From the NCBI GenBank assembly GCA_964642165.1, contig CAZXOC010000218.1:1-13023 (forward strand): DNA of 13,023 bases. Reading direction: 5' to 3'. Positions 5,814 through 13,023 of this stretch are shown in pieces (position 1 is the first letter of the stretch; each line of letters opens with the position of its first letter). Made by a program: the position numbers and the translations under genes. The notes under the pieces are model-generated. The model ran no database searches, was not told the origin of the DNA, and saw only the letters and a program-made list of their open reading frames with translations. Source of the stretch: CAYRVX01 sp964642165. Lineage in GTDB: Bacteria > Planctomycetota > Phycisphaerae > SM23-33.

Positions 5814-7628
5814 TCAGGTCGTCAAGCCGACCTGCTGGTTCCAGAGGCGGCGGTAGATGCCGTCGCGTTGCAGCAGGTCGTGGTGGAGGCCCGTTTCGGC
5901 GATGCGCCCGCCGTCGAGGACGAGGATGAGGCCGGCGTCGCGCGCGAGGGAGAGGCGGTGGGCGATGATGAAGGTGGTTCGCCCCTCGGCGAGTCGTCGG
6001 AGGGCGTCCATGACGAGGGACTCGCTGGTGGCGTCGAGGTTGCTGGTGGGCTCGTCCATGATGAGGACGGCGGGCTCCTTGAGGAAGGCCCGCGCGATGG
6101 CGATGCGTTGGATCTGCCCGCCGGACAGGCCGACGCCGCGCTCGCCGATCTCGGCGTCGTAGCCGCGGTCCGTCTCCAGGATGAAGCTCTCGGCGTTGGC
6201 GGCGCGGGCGGCGGCGCGGATCTCCTCCTCGGAGGCGTCCCGGCGCCCGTAGTGGATGTTCTCGCGGATCGTGCCGGTGAAGAGCACGGGTTCCTGGGGC
6301 ACGACGGCGATGGCCCGCCGCAGGCTCAGCAGCCAGACGTCGCGGATGTCCTGCCCGTCCAGGAGGATCCGCCCGTCCGTGACGTCGTAGAAGCGCGGCA
6401 GGAGGCTCATGAGCGTGCTCTTGCCGCCGCCGCTCTCGCCGACGAGGACGATCTTGGAGCCGCCGGGGATCTCGAAGTCGATGTCGCGCAGGACGACGAC
6501 GGGCTGGTCCGTCGGGTAGGAGAACGAGACGTGCTCGAAGCGGACGACGGGCGCCCCATCGAGCTCGAGCCGCCCGGCGTGCCGGCGATCGCGGACCTGC
6601 GGCTCGGTGTCGAAAAAGTCGAAGACGCGGTCCGCGGCGGCGGCGGCCCGCTGGATCCGCGTGTAGAGGCTCGCGAGGAACTGCATCGGCTGGAGGATCT
6701 GCCTCGTGTACAGGTAGAACAGCGGCAGCGAGCCGATCGTCACGCCGCCCTCGCCGCGGGCGATCCGGTACACGCCGAACGCCAGGACGACCGCCAGCCC
6801 CAGGATGCGCGTCACCTCCGACGCCGACCGCAGCACGCCGCCCAGGAGGCGCTGGCGCAGCGTGTGGCGGCGCAGCTCGTTGGCCTCGTCGAGCACCTGG
6901 CGGGCCTCGTGGGGCTCGGCGGTGAAGGCCTGCACCTCCCGGATCATGCTGAAGCGCTCCTGGACGAGCCCGCTCATCCGCTCGACCGTCTCGCGCTGCT
7001 TCCGCGTCGCGCGGCGCATCGGGCGCCGCAGCAGCCGCGTCGTCACCACGAACAGCGGCGTGCTCGCCAACGCCACCAGCGCCCACTGCCAGTCCAGGGC
7101 GAACAGGATCGCCAGGATCACCCCCGCGCGCAGCAGGCACTGCGCGAGCTGGATCATGATCATGTCGAAGGCCTGCTGGGCGGCCTCGACGTCCGCGATG
7201 ACCCGCGCGACGATCGCGCCGGTCGGGCGCTGGGTGTGGAAGCCCAGCGACAGCCGCTGGAGGTGCCGGAACAGGCGGAATCGCACGTCGCGGATGGCGT
7301 TGGCGGCAGCGCGGTGCGGGAAGTACCACCGCCCCAGCGTCGCGGCGCAGTGCACGATCATCACGGCGCCGAGCAGCAGGTGAAGCCACCCCATCCGCGA
7401 CCAGGCTTCGCCCGAGGAGATCGCCCCGTCGACGAGGGGCTTGCCCACGTCGTCGATGACGTACTTGATGTACCAGGGCATGAACAGCCCCAGCACCATC
7501 CGCGCCAGGCCCGTCACCAGCCCGCCGCCCAGCCAGGGCCAGTACGTCAGCGAGAAGCCCATGAACCGCCACAGGTTCCGCAGGCTGACGCTCTCCGGCT
7601 GGCTGTCTTTCGTCTCCGCGGGCGGCAC
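5814..7628 (-). CDS. ABC transporter, fused transmembrane and ATPase exporter subunit
   Basis: This is a half-transporter of the MsbA/lipid-and-drug exporter type that would work as a homodimer in the cytoplasmic membrane. With the GTG at 7628 it has 604 residues. An N-terminal six-helix domain (about 25-330) precedes the nucleotide-binding domain (about 360-600). Walker A GESGGGKST is at 397-405, the Q-loop glutamine at 445 (VVPQEPVLF), the signature LSGGQ at 501-505, Walker B VLIMDEP at 521-527 and the H-loop His at 557, so ATPase residues are complete. The frame is open to a GTG at 7706 (630 residues), but that start has no ribosome binding site and adds 26 low-complexity residues. The 7628 start has AAGGGAG (7637-7643) eight bases upstream. 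The cargo cannot be deduced. It converges on the racemase-like gene 41 bases away. Confidence 0.93.
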   Translation of the reverse strand: MPPAETKDSQPESVSLRNLWRFMGFSLTYWPWLGGGLVTGLARMVLGLFMPWYIKYVIDDVGKPLVDGAISSGEAWSRMGWLHLLLGAVMIVHCAATLGRWYFPHRAAANAIRDVRFRLFRHLQRLSLGFHTQRPTGAIVARVIADVEAAQQAFDMIMIQLAQCLLRAGVILAILFALDWQWALVALASTPLFVVTTRLLRRPMRRATRKQRETVERMSGLVQERFSMIREVQAFTAEPHEARQVLDEANELRRHTLRQRLLGGVLRSASEVTRILGLAVVLAFGVYRIARGEGGVTIGSLPLFYLYTRQILQPMQFLASLYTRIQRAAAAADRVFDFFDTEPQVRDRRHAGRLELDGAPVVRFEHVSFSYPTDQPVVVLRDIDFEIPGGSKIVLVGESGGGKSTLMSLLPRFYDVTDGRILLDGQDIRDVWLLSLRRAIAVVPQEPVLFTGTIRENIHYGRRDASEEEIRAAARAANAESFILETDRGYDAEIGERGVGLSGGQIQRIAIARAFLKEPAVLIMDEPTSNLDATSESLVMDALRRLAEGRTTFIIAHRLSLARDAGLILVLDGGRIAETGLHHDLLQRDGIYRRLWNQQVGLTT

Positions 7629-7636
7629 CGCGCGAG

Positions 7637-7643
7637 CTCCCTT
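7637..7643 (-). promoter_or_regulatory. Ribosome binding site deciding the ABC exporter start
   Basis: On the minus strand this reads AAGGGAG, eight bases before the GTG at 7628. No comparable site precedes the upstream GTG at 7706, so the shorter product is favoured. Confidence 0.55.
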
Positions 7644-7654
7644 CGGCGAAGTCC

Positions 7655-7680
7655 GGGCGCCGAGCGGCGACCCGGCGCCC
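7655..7680 (-). other. Strong hairpin between the ThuA-HEAT gene and the ABC exporter
   Basis: GGGCGCCG (7655-7662) pairs perfectly with CGGCGCCC (7673-7680) around a 10-base loop. It lies 69 bases past the upstream stop and just before the exporter's ribosome binding site. No T-run follows, so Rho-independent termination is doubtful. It could cap the upstream message or moderate exporter expression. If the exporter starts at 7706, the hairpin is coding sequence instead. Confidence 0.4.
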
Positions 7681-7749
7681 CCGCGAGAAGCATCGGCGGA
7701 ATCCACCCCGACCGCAAGCAGAATGCCGGGAAGCGCCTCGGCGGTGCGG

Positions 7750-10700
7750 CTACTCCATGTCGATCTTCAGCGTGTGGATGGACCAGTTCCAACTCTTGGT
7801 GGAGCCGGTCTGGACGATCTTGACGTGCCGGCAGGCGACGGGCTGCTTGAGGACCAGCTTGGTGACCGGCTTGTCGCCCTTACCGACCAGCGCGGGCTTG
7901 CCCCAGCTCTTGCCGTCGAAGGAGACGAACACCTCGTACCCGCGGGGGTAGTCCTTCGACGACCGCCGCGTGTCGAGCTCGATGGACCGGACCTTCGCCT
8001 CGCGCCCGAGGTCGACGGCGAACCAGTCGCCGGGCTTCATGGGCCGCCCCGTGCTCCAGCGAGTGGTGTCCTTGCCGTCGAGGGCGTTGGCGGGCTTGTC
8101 CCCGCCCCCGCTCGGCTGGGCGGTGGCGGTCATCTCCCGGCGGACGAGGGCGGTCTGGATCTTCCGGGCGGCCAGCGACGCCTCGCCCGAGAGATCCGCG
8201 TCCATCATCAGCGACTTGGCCAGCCTCAGGCCCGCCTCGCAGGGGAACTTCGGCAGGGCCGACAGGACGGCCTTCTTCTCCTGCGGGCGCTTGGCGATCT
8301 TCAGGGCGTCGCCGAGCATCCGGACGGTCTCGGCCGCCGAACGGTTCGCCGGCACGGAGAGCATCTTGACGTACCCCCGCAGGGCGAGGACCTGGTTCGT
8401 CGGATCGGGGTCGCCGCGGGCGGCGCGAAGCAGGTCGCCCATGGGCGCCGCGTCGGGCCAGTTGGACAGGGCGCGGAGGGCGGCGCGCTTGACGTCGCGG
8501 TCGGGGCTGCGAAGCTGCCCGCGCGCCGCGGCGAGGGCCTTGGCGCCGCCGAGTCGAGGCAGCACGCCCAGCAGGTTGGCCTTCGCGGCGGCGCCGGCCT
8601 TGGCGAGGGCGTCGAGGACGACGGCGGCACCGGCGTCGGTGCTCTCCACGCGGGCGATGACCGAGCCGAGCGCCCGCTCGAGGTCGCCGCGCCGGGCCTT
8701 GTTCGCCGGGTCGATCAGCATGGCGACGATCCGGGGCAGCTCCTTCTCGCCGCCCAGGAGGCCGATCGCCTTGAACGCGGCCCGGCGGACCTCCGCGGCC
8801 GGGTCGCCCGTCGCCCGCAAGACGGCGTCCATGGCCGCCCGCTCCCGGCGGGCGGTGGCCACCTCGATCATCTGCGCCCGCGCCGCGGGGGGCAAGTCCG
8901 AGGTGATCGCGCGGACGATCGCCGCGCCCGCGCCGTCGCCGGCGAGGCGCACCAGGCTGGCGCGGGCGGCGCGCGCCACGTCGCCGCCGGCGGCCGCCTG
9001 GCGGGCCAGCAACGCCACGTGCGAGGCATCGCCCAGCACGCCGAGCGCCTGGACCGCGGCGAGGCGGACGGCCTCGTCGCGGCTCTGCGCGCAGCGCGCC
9101 ACGGCCGGGGCCGCCACCTTGTGCCCGCGCGCCGTCAGCGTGCTCAGCAGGACCACCTGCGCGGGCGGGGCCAGCGTCGGCAGGGCGCGGGCCAGCGCCG
9201 CCGAGGCGCCCTCGCCGGGCAGGTCGGCCATGAACTTGCCCGCCGCCCGCTGGAGGCGGACGTCCCGGTCCTTCATCAGCCGCAGGAGCCTCCCGGCGGC
9301 CTGGTCGGTCTCCGTCAGGCAGATCCCGCGAAGCGCGGCGATGCGAATCATCGTGGGGCGGCCCTCGGCGAGCAGGGCGCGGTAGATGGCCGCGGCGTCG
9401 GCGTCCTTGCCGGCGCGGGCGAGCGAATCGGCGCAGCGGAGGTACGCGTCGGCCCAGACGTCGCGAAGCGGCTTCGGCGCCCTCAGCGCGGCCAGCGCCC
9501 CCGTGGCGTCGGGCCCGCCGACGGCGCCCAGCGCGGAGATCGCCGCGGCGGCGGTCGCCTGGTCGGCGTCGGCGGCGAGCGTGGCCAGCCGGGCTACGGC
9601 CCGCCGGTCGCGGCGCTGCCCCAGCGAGCCGATCACGCCGATGCGCAGCGTCCCGTCCAGCGTGCCCAGCGCCGCGCGGAGCGCCGCGCCCGCCTGCTCG
9701 CAGGGCATCTGCTGAAGGGCAAACCGCGCCATGTGCGAGAGCTTCTCGTCGGCGAGCAGCTTCGCCAGCGCCGGCACCGACCGCGCCGTGCCGATCTGCC
9801 GCAGCACGCGGCAGACCCACTGCCGGGCGTCGAACGTGGCCTTGGGGTCGCCCAGCACGGCCAGCAGTCGGGCCTCGACGGCGGCCAGCGCCTGCGGCGA
9901 GGCGCCCCGAGTCCGCTGCTCGATGGCGGCGAGGTGCTTGCGGCTGTCGCCCTGCTTGTAGGCGGCGACGGCGGCGTAGGCCTCCTCGCCCTCGGGCCCG
10001 CGCGCTCCGGCCGGGCCCCGCGTGCCCTTGGCGGGCTTGGCCGGGGCCGGGCGGACGCTGACCTTCGTGGCCGTCGGGAAGTCGGCCGGCACCTTCGTCT
10101 GCGTGACCTGGCCCGTAGCCGCCCACTCCGTGCCGCGCCGCAGCGTGACGATGAACCCCACGCAGCGCATCTGCGGCGCGGCGTGGCCGAGCACCGTGTG
10201 GAAGACGCGCCCCTTGCCGTAACGGATCGTGAACAGCGCCGGCTCGTGGCGCCCGGTGCCGCCGGTCTTCGGGTCCGAGTACGCCGTGGCCAGCACGGTC
10301 ACGTTCTTCGCCGGGCCGCGCAGCTTGGCGTACAGCTCGTCCTTGCAGTGCATCCACCGGGCGGGCAGGCCCTTCGTGATGGGGTGCTCCGTGTCGCGGT
10401 GCTCGACGAGGTACGGCGTCTGCCTGCCGTGCGTGCCGCCCCGGCCTTTGCTCGTGTCGCGGACGTACTTGCCGTCCTTCCAGTAGAGGTACGGCCCGGA
10501 CTTCTCGTTCCGCCCGCCCCAGCCCCCCAGGCCGATCATCTCGTTGTACTCCTTCCACCGGCCGAAGGAGTTGTCGGCCGCGTGCACGATCACCAGCCCC
10601 CCCCCGCCGGAGATGTACTTCACGAAGGCGTCCTTCGTCTCGGCGGGCCACTCGGCGCCGTTGTAGTTCGAGACGATCACGTCGTACTTGGCGAAGGCGG

Positions 10701-10932
10701 GGCGGAAGCCCGCCATCGGCTTGCCCTTCGGCGGGGAGGTGGCCACGTCCACGGCGAACAGCCCGCCGGCCTCGAGGATCTCCTTCATCACCGGCGTGGT
10801 GCTCTCCCAGGTGTGGTTGTTCTGCCCGTCGACGATGAGGGCCTTTCGGGTCGTCGCGGCCGGGGCGGCGGCGGCGAGGACGGCCAGCGCAACCAGCGCG
10901 GCGGCGATCCGGACGGTTCGATGCGGATGCAT
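7750..10932 (-). CDS. Secreted ThuA-domain protein with HEAT repeats and C-terminal F5/8C (discoidin) domain
   Basis: The 1060-residue product has a Sec signal peptide (basic MHPHRTVR, hydrophobic core, likely cut after APA near 25). A ThuA-like domain spans about 29-290, with KALIVDGQNNHTWES, YDVIVSNYNG and LVIVHAADNSF. A short collagen-like Gly-X-Y linker (about 303-317) follows, then a long alpha-helical HEAT/PBS-type repeat array (about 330-925; e.g. EVRRAAFKAIGLLG and DVKRAALRAL). An F5/8 type C carbohydrate-binding domain ends it (about 935-1060; TRWSTG, WFAVDLG, SFDGKSWG, CRHVKI). ThuA-family proteins act on sugars, but this substrate is unknown. The ATG at 10932 is chosen for AAAGGA (10939-10944) and the signal peptide. 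The frame stays open far upstream across the neighbouring gene. It starts 47 bases after the Gfo/Idh/MocA stop, so the two are probably one operon. Confidence 0.92.
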   Translation of the reverse strand: MHPHRTVRIAAALVALAVLAAAAPAATTRKALIVDGQNNHTWESTTPVMKEILEAGGLFAVDVATSPPKGKPMAGFRPAFAKYDVIVSNYNGAEWPAETKDAFVKYISGGGGLVIVHAADNSFGRWKEYNEMIGLGGWGGRNEKSGPYLYWKDGKYVRDTSKGRGGTHGRQTPYLVEHRDTEHPITKGLPARWMHCKDELYAKLRGPAKNVTVLATAYSDPKTGGTGRHEPALFTIRYGKGRVFHTVLGHAAPQMRCVGFIVTLRRGTEWAATGQVTQTKVPADFPTATKVSVRPAPAKPAKGTRGPAGARGPEGEEAYAAVAAYKQGDSRKHLAAIEQRTRGASPQALAAVEARLLAVLGDPKATFDARQWVCRVLRQIGTARSVPALAKLLADEKLSHMARFALQQMPCEQAGAALRAALGTLDGTLRIGVIGSLGQRRDRRAVARLATLAADADQATAAAAISALGAVGGPDATGALAALRAPKPLRDVWADAYLRCADSLARAGKDADAAAIYRALLAEGRPTMIRIAALRGICLTETDQAAGRLLRLMKDRDVRLQRAAGKFMADLPGEGASAALARALPTLAPPAQVVLLSTLTARGHKVAAPAVARCAQSRDEAVRLAAVQALGVLGDASHVALLARQAAAGGDVARAARASLVRLAGDGAGAAIVRAITSDLPPAARAQMIEVATARRERAAMDAVLRATGDPAAEVRRAAFKAIGLLGGEKELPRIVAMLIDPANKARRGDLERALGSVIARVESTDAGAAVVLDALAKAGAAAKANLLGVLPRLGGAKALAAARGQLRSPDRDVKRAALRALSNWPDAAPMGDLLRAARGDPDPTNQVLALRGYVKMLSVPANRSAAETVRMLGDALKIAKRPQEKKAVLSALPKFPCEAGLRLAKSLMMDADLSGEASLAARKIQTALVRREMTATAQPSGGGDKPANALDGKDTTRWSTGRPMKPGDWFAVDLGREAKVRSIELDTRRSSKDYPRGYEVFVSFDGKSWGKPALVGKGDKPVTKLVLKQPVACRHVKIVQTGSTKSWNWSIHTLKIDME

Positions 10933-10979
10933 TGGGGTTCCTTTCACGGCAGGTGCCTTTCGGGGTTCCGGCGGCGCGC

Positions 10980-12296
10980 TCAGACGCCCAGCGTCCACGG
11001 CTGGCGGTACGATCGCCCCAGCAGGGCGCCGGCGCCGGGGTCGCCGAGGATCCGCTCGGTCTTCGGGTCCCACCGGATCTTCCGCCCGGTGAGCATGGCG
11101 ATCTCGCCGAGCAGCCCGACGCTGATCGACCGGTGGGCGACCTCGATGGGGGTGACGGTGGCCTTGCGGGTCTTGACGCACTCGAGGAAGTTCTGCATGT
11201 GCCCGCGGGTCTTGTACAGGTGGACCTCGCCCGGGCCGATCTGCTCGCGGAGGAGCTTCTCGTCGCTGGCGCGGAGCCCGCCGCGGCTGACGTGGATCCA
11301 CTTCCCGTCGGCGCCGAACCACTTGGCGCCCATCGGGTGGTAGTGCCCGCTGCCGACGCTCATCTCGAGCCCGCCGGCGTAGCGGCAGGTGAACTGGTAC
11401 TTGCCCGGCACGTCGCGGAGCCCGTCGGCGGGGTAGTCGCCCTTGCCCTCGATGGTGACCGGGCCGGTGGTGTCCAGGTCGAGGCCCCAGTGGGCGATGT
11501 CCACGTGGTGCCCGGCCCAGTCGGTGAGCTGCCCGCCGGAGTAATCGAGGATCCAGCGCCAGTCCCAGTGGCAGTTGCCCCGCCCGAAGTCGCAGTACTC
11601 CCGCCACGGCGCGGGGCCCAGCCAGAAGTTCCAGTCCAGCTCCGGCGGGACGGGCAGGGGCTTGCCGGTCTTGCCCGACCCGCCGGACGGCAGGCCGACC
11701 TCCACCCGGGCGACGGTCCCCAGCCGCCCGTTGCGGACCAGCTCGCAGGCGCGGCGGAAGTGCCCGACGCTTCGCTGCCAGCTTCCGGTCTGCCAGACGC
11801 GCCCGTAGCGATGGACGGCGTCGCACATGGCCCGGCCTTCGCGGATGCTGCGGGCCAGCGGCTTCTGCCCGTACATGTCGATGCCGGCGCGCGCCGCGAG
11901 GATCACGGGGACGGCGTGCCAGTGGTCCGGCATCGCCAGGCAGCAGATGTCCAGGTCCCCGCGCCCGATCAGCTCGCGGAAGTCCAGGTACGTCTTGCAG
12001 TCGGCGTTCTTGTAGCGCCCGTCGACCATCTGCTTGGCCTTCTGCTGGTGCCGGGTGTCCACGTCGCAGACGCCGACGACCTGCACGTCCCGGCTGCCCA
12101 GAAAGCCGTTCAGATCGCCCCGCCCCATCGAGCCGACGCCGATCGCCCCCGCGACGAGCCGTTCGCTCGCCGGCGGCCGCCCGCCCGCCCCCAGGGCCGT
12201 CGAGGTGATCACCGTCGGAAACGCCGCCGTCGCGGCGCCCGCGCCGGCCATGCGCCGCAGGAACAACCGACGGCCGATACGCTGCTTGCTTCTCAT
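10980..12296 (-). CDS. Tat-exported Gfo/Idh/MocA family oxidoreductase
   Basis: The 438-residue product starts with a twin-arginine signal. RRLFLRR (9-15) matches RRxFLK, followed by a hydrophobic stretch ending near 37, so the folded, probably cofactor-loaded enzyme should be exported. The Rossmann fold has GVGSMGRG (53-60) and acidic VCDVD (76-80). The family EKP motif appears as GQKPLA with Lys145. The C-terminal domain carries DWAGHHVDIAHW (259-270), where His and Asp residues typically bind substrate. Relatives oxidise or reduce sugars and polyols with NAD(P). The ATG at 12296 has AGGAG seven bases upstream. The neighbouring ThuA gene suggests the rhizobial ThuB/ThuA scheme, in which this partner makes a 3-keto sugar; for this protein that is inference. 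The sulfatase ends 154 bases upstream. Confidence 0.94.
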   Translation of the reverse strand: MRSKQRIGRRLFLRRMAGAGAATAAFPTVITSTALGAGGRPPASERLVAGAIGVGSMGRGDLNGFLGSRDVQVVGVCDVDTRHQQKAKQMVDGRYKNADCKTYLDFRELIGRGDLDICCLAMPDHWHAVPVILAARAGIDMYGQKPLARSIREGRAMCDAVHRYGRVWQTGSWQRSVGHFRRACELVRNGRLGTVARVEVGLPSGGSGKTGKPLPVPPELDWNFWLGPAPWREYCDFGRGNCHWDWRWILDYSGGQLTDWAGHHVDIAHWGLDLDTTGPVTIEGKGDYPADGLRDVPGKYQFTCRYAGGLEMSVGSGHYHPMGAKWFGADGKWIHVSRGGLRASDEKLLREQIGPGEVHLYKTRGHMQNFLECVKTRKATVTPIEVAHRSISVGLLGEIAMLTGRKIRWDPKTERILGDPGAGALLGRSYRQPWTLGV

Positions 12297-12450
12297 GGAT
12301 CACTCCTGTGTGCCGGACTCCGGCTCGTCACGTGCGGCCGGTCGCATACACCTTCAACCACCCGCGCCCGAGCGCGGACTGGGGGTCGTGGCACAACGGC
12401 GGGATACGGCACGTGGACGGCACGTCGGCGGCCTCGCTCGCCCGGGGCGT
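12297..12450 (-). other. Intergenic spacer between the sulfatase and oxidoreductase genes
   Basis: This is 154 bases without a gene. A 6-bp GC hairpin (CCGCGC 12362-12367 with GCGCGG 12372-12377, loop CCGA) and a smaller one (GCCGG 12312-12316 with CCGGC 12320-12324) are present. No convincing -35/-10 pair was found on the minus strand, so the downstream genes may be read from the sulfatase transcript or from a promoter of unrecognised type. Confidence 0.5.
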
Positions 12451-13023
12451 TCAGCTCGACGCGGCGGCCTTCTTGCCCTTCTTCCTGTCCTTGCGCTTCC
12501 TGCCCTTGCCGCGCTGGCGGGACGAGGGCTTCTCGGGGAACTGCCCCTTGTCGCCGGTGGCCTGGATCCACGCCCCCAGCCGCCGGCGCATCGTCTTCAG
12601 CACGTCCTGGTGCTCGGGCGAGGCGGCGAGGTTCTTGACCTCCCAGGGGTCGGCGCGGACGTCGTAGAGCTCCTCCTCGGGGCGCCGCTCGGCCATGAAG
12701 AGCCGCTGGACCGGCGTGAGCTTGCCCTCGGCGTGGAGCTGCCTCATCAGCTTGAGCATGGGGTAGGCCCGCTCCTTGTACGCGTTGGTCTGCGTGTACG
12801 GGCGCTCGGGCATGAAGTTGCGGATGTACTTGTACCGCTTGTCGCGGACGCAGCGGATGCGGTCCACCGTCTCGTCGCAGCGGTCGCGCGCCGCGACGAC
12901 GTACTCGCGCGGCTTGTCGCGGTCCGGGCCGAGGAAGACCCGCCCCTCCATGTGCTTCGGCGGCTCGACGCCGGCGAGCTTCAGGCACGTCGGGGCGAAG
13001 TCGATCGCGCTGACCGGCTCGTC
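12451..13023 (-). CDS. Sulfatase (alkaline-phosphatase superfamily), C-terminal part; start beyond window
   Basis: Only the last 190 residues are in the window. The visible part has the typical sulfatase ending: VSAIDFAPTCLKLAGVEPP (4-22) then MEGRVFLG, a strand region with RIRCVRDKRYKYIRNFMPE (55-73), and ELYDVRADPWEVKNLA (118-133), the classic ELYDLxxDPxExxNLA motif. The pattern RYKYIRNFMPERPY recalls S1 sulfatases related to heparan N-sulfatase, which is tentative. The formylglycine Cys/Ser, metal ligands and any signal peptide lie outside the window, so activity cannot be judged. After about residue 165 there is a lysine/arginine-rich tail of about 25 residues, ending AAASS. It probably opens the operon containing the oxidoreductase and ThuA protein and would release sulfate from a glycan. 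Confidence 0.93.
   Translation of the reverse strand, partial: DEPVSAIDFAPTCLKLAGVEPPKHMEGRVFLGPDRDKPREYVVAARDRCDETVDRIRCVRDKRYKYIRNFMPERPYTQTNAYKERAYPMLKLMRQLHAEGKLTPVQRLFMAERRPEEELYDVRADPWEVKNLAASPEHQDVLKTMRRRLGAWIQATGDKGQFPEKPSSRQRGKGRKRKDRKKGKKAAASS

Noticed and set aside
5868..7823. 651-codon plus-strand frame opposite the ABC exporter
   Set aside because: It is antisense to intact Walker and signature motifs and has an Asp/Gly/Val/Arg-rich shadow composition.
7441..11343. 1300-codon plus-strand open frame opposite the ThuA and neighbouring genes
   Set aside because: It has no recognisable domain and shadow-like composition, and it is fully opposite genes with strong family motifs.
10933..12303. 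Upstream in-frame extension of the ThuA protein by 457 codons
   Set aside because: This part overlaps the whole Gfo/Idh/MocA gene in another frame and has no domain. The ATG at 10932 has a ribosome binding site and a signal peptide.

Overview
This is a very GC-rich window, well above 60% by eye. It most resembles a Planctomycetota chromosome, probably from the Phycisphaerae or a related class. That placement is an inference from gene content: a sulfatase, a Tat-exported Gfo/Idh/MocA oxidoreductase and a secreted ThuA-HEAT-discoidin protein stand side by side. No 16S rRNA or other marker gene is present. No tRNA, rRNA, CRISPR array, transposase or phage gene was seen.

Layout, left to right. 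(1) 1-415 is non-coding and densely repetitive. It holds a degenerate 19-bp tandem array, a 31-bp direct repeat in two copies, three perfect GC hairpins, a 12-bp inverted repeat and a 44-bp tandem repeat. (2) 416-3608, minus strand, is a histidine biosynthesis operon in the order hisD, hisC, a 38-codon zinc-ribbon gene, hisB. The zinc-ribbon gene is easily missed. Its stop overlaps the hisB start as ATGA, and the hisB ribosome binding site lies inside it. (3) 3609-3779 is a divergent intergenic region with a candidate plus-strand promoter and several hairpins. (4) 3780-5772, plus strand, is a two-gene unit: a predicted GNAT-like acyltransferase, then an Asp/Glu-racemase-family protein. They overlap by 8 bases. 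(5) 5814-13023, minus strand, reads in transcription order as sulfatase (start beyond the right edge), Gfo/Idh/MocA oxidoreductase with a Tat signal, a secreted ThuA + HEAT + F5/8C protein, and a one-polypeptide ABC exporter.

How the genes work together. HisB, HisC and HisD catalyse late steps of histidine synthesis in the cytoplasm; the remaining his genes are not in this window. The right-hand cluster looks like an envelope or secreted glycan-use module. The sulfatase would remove sulfate esters, and the Gfo/Idh/MocA enzyme and the ThuA protein would process a sugar. This resembles the ThuB/ThuA pairing known from rhizobial trehalose use, but the substrate here is unknown. The ABC exporter may share the transcript or be separately controlled, because a strong hairpin lies just before its best start site. 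The acyltransferase/racemase pair has no assigned pathway.

The least ordinary items are the small zinc-ribbon gene inside the his operon, the acyltransferase/racemase pair whose racemase has Asp in place of the first catalytic Cys, and the structured repeat block at the left edge. Nothing here is clearly a defence system or another wholly new system.
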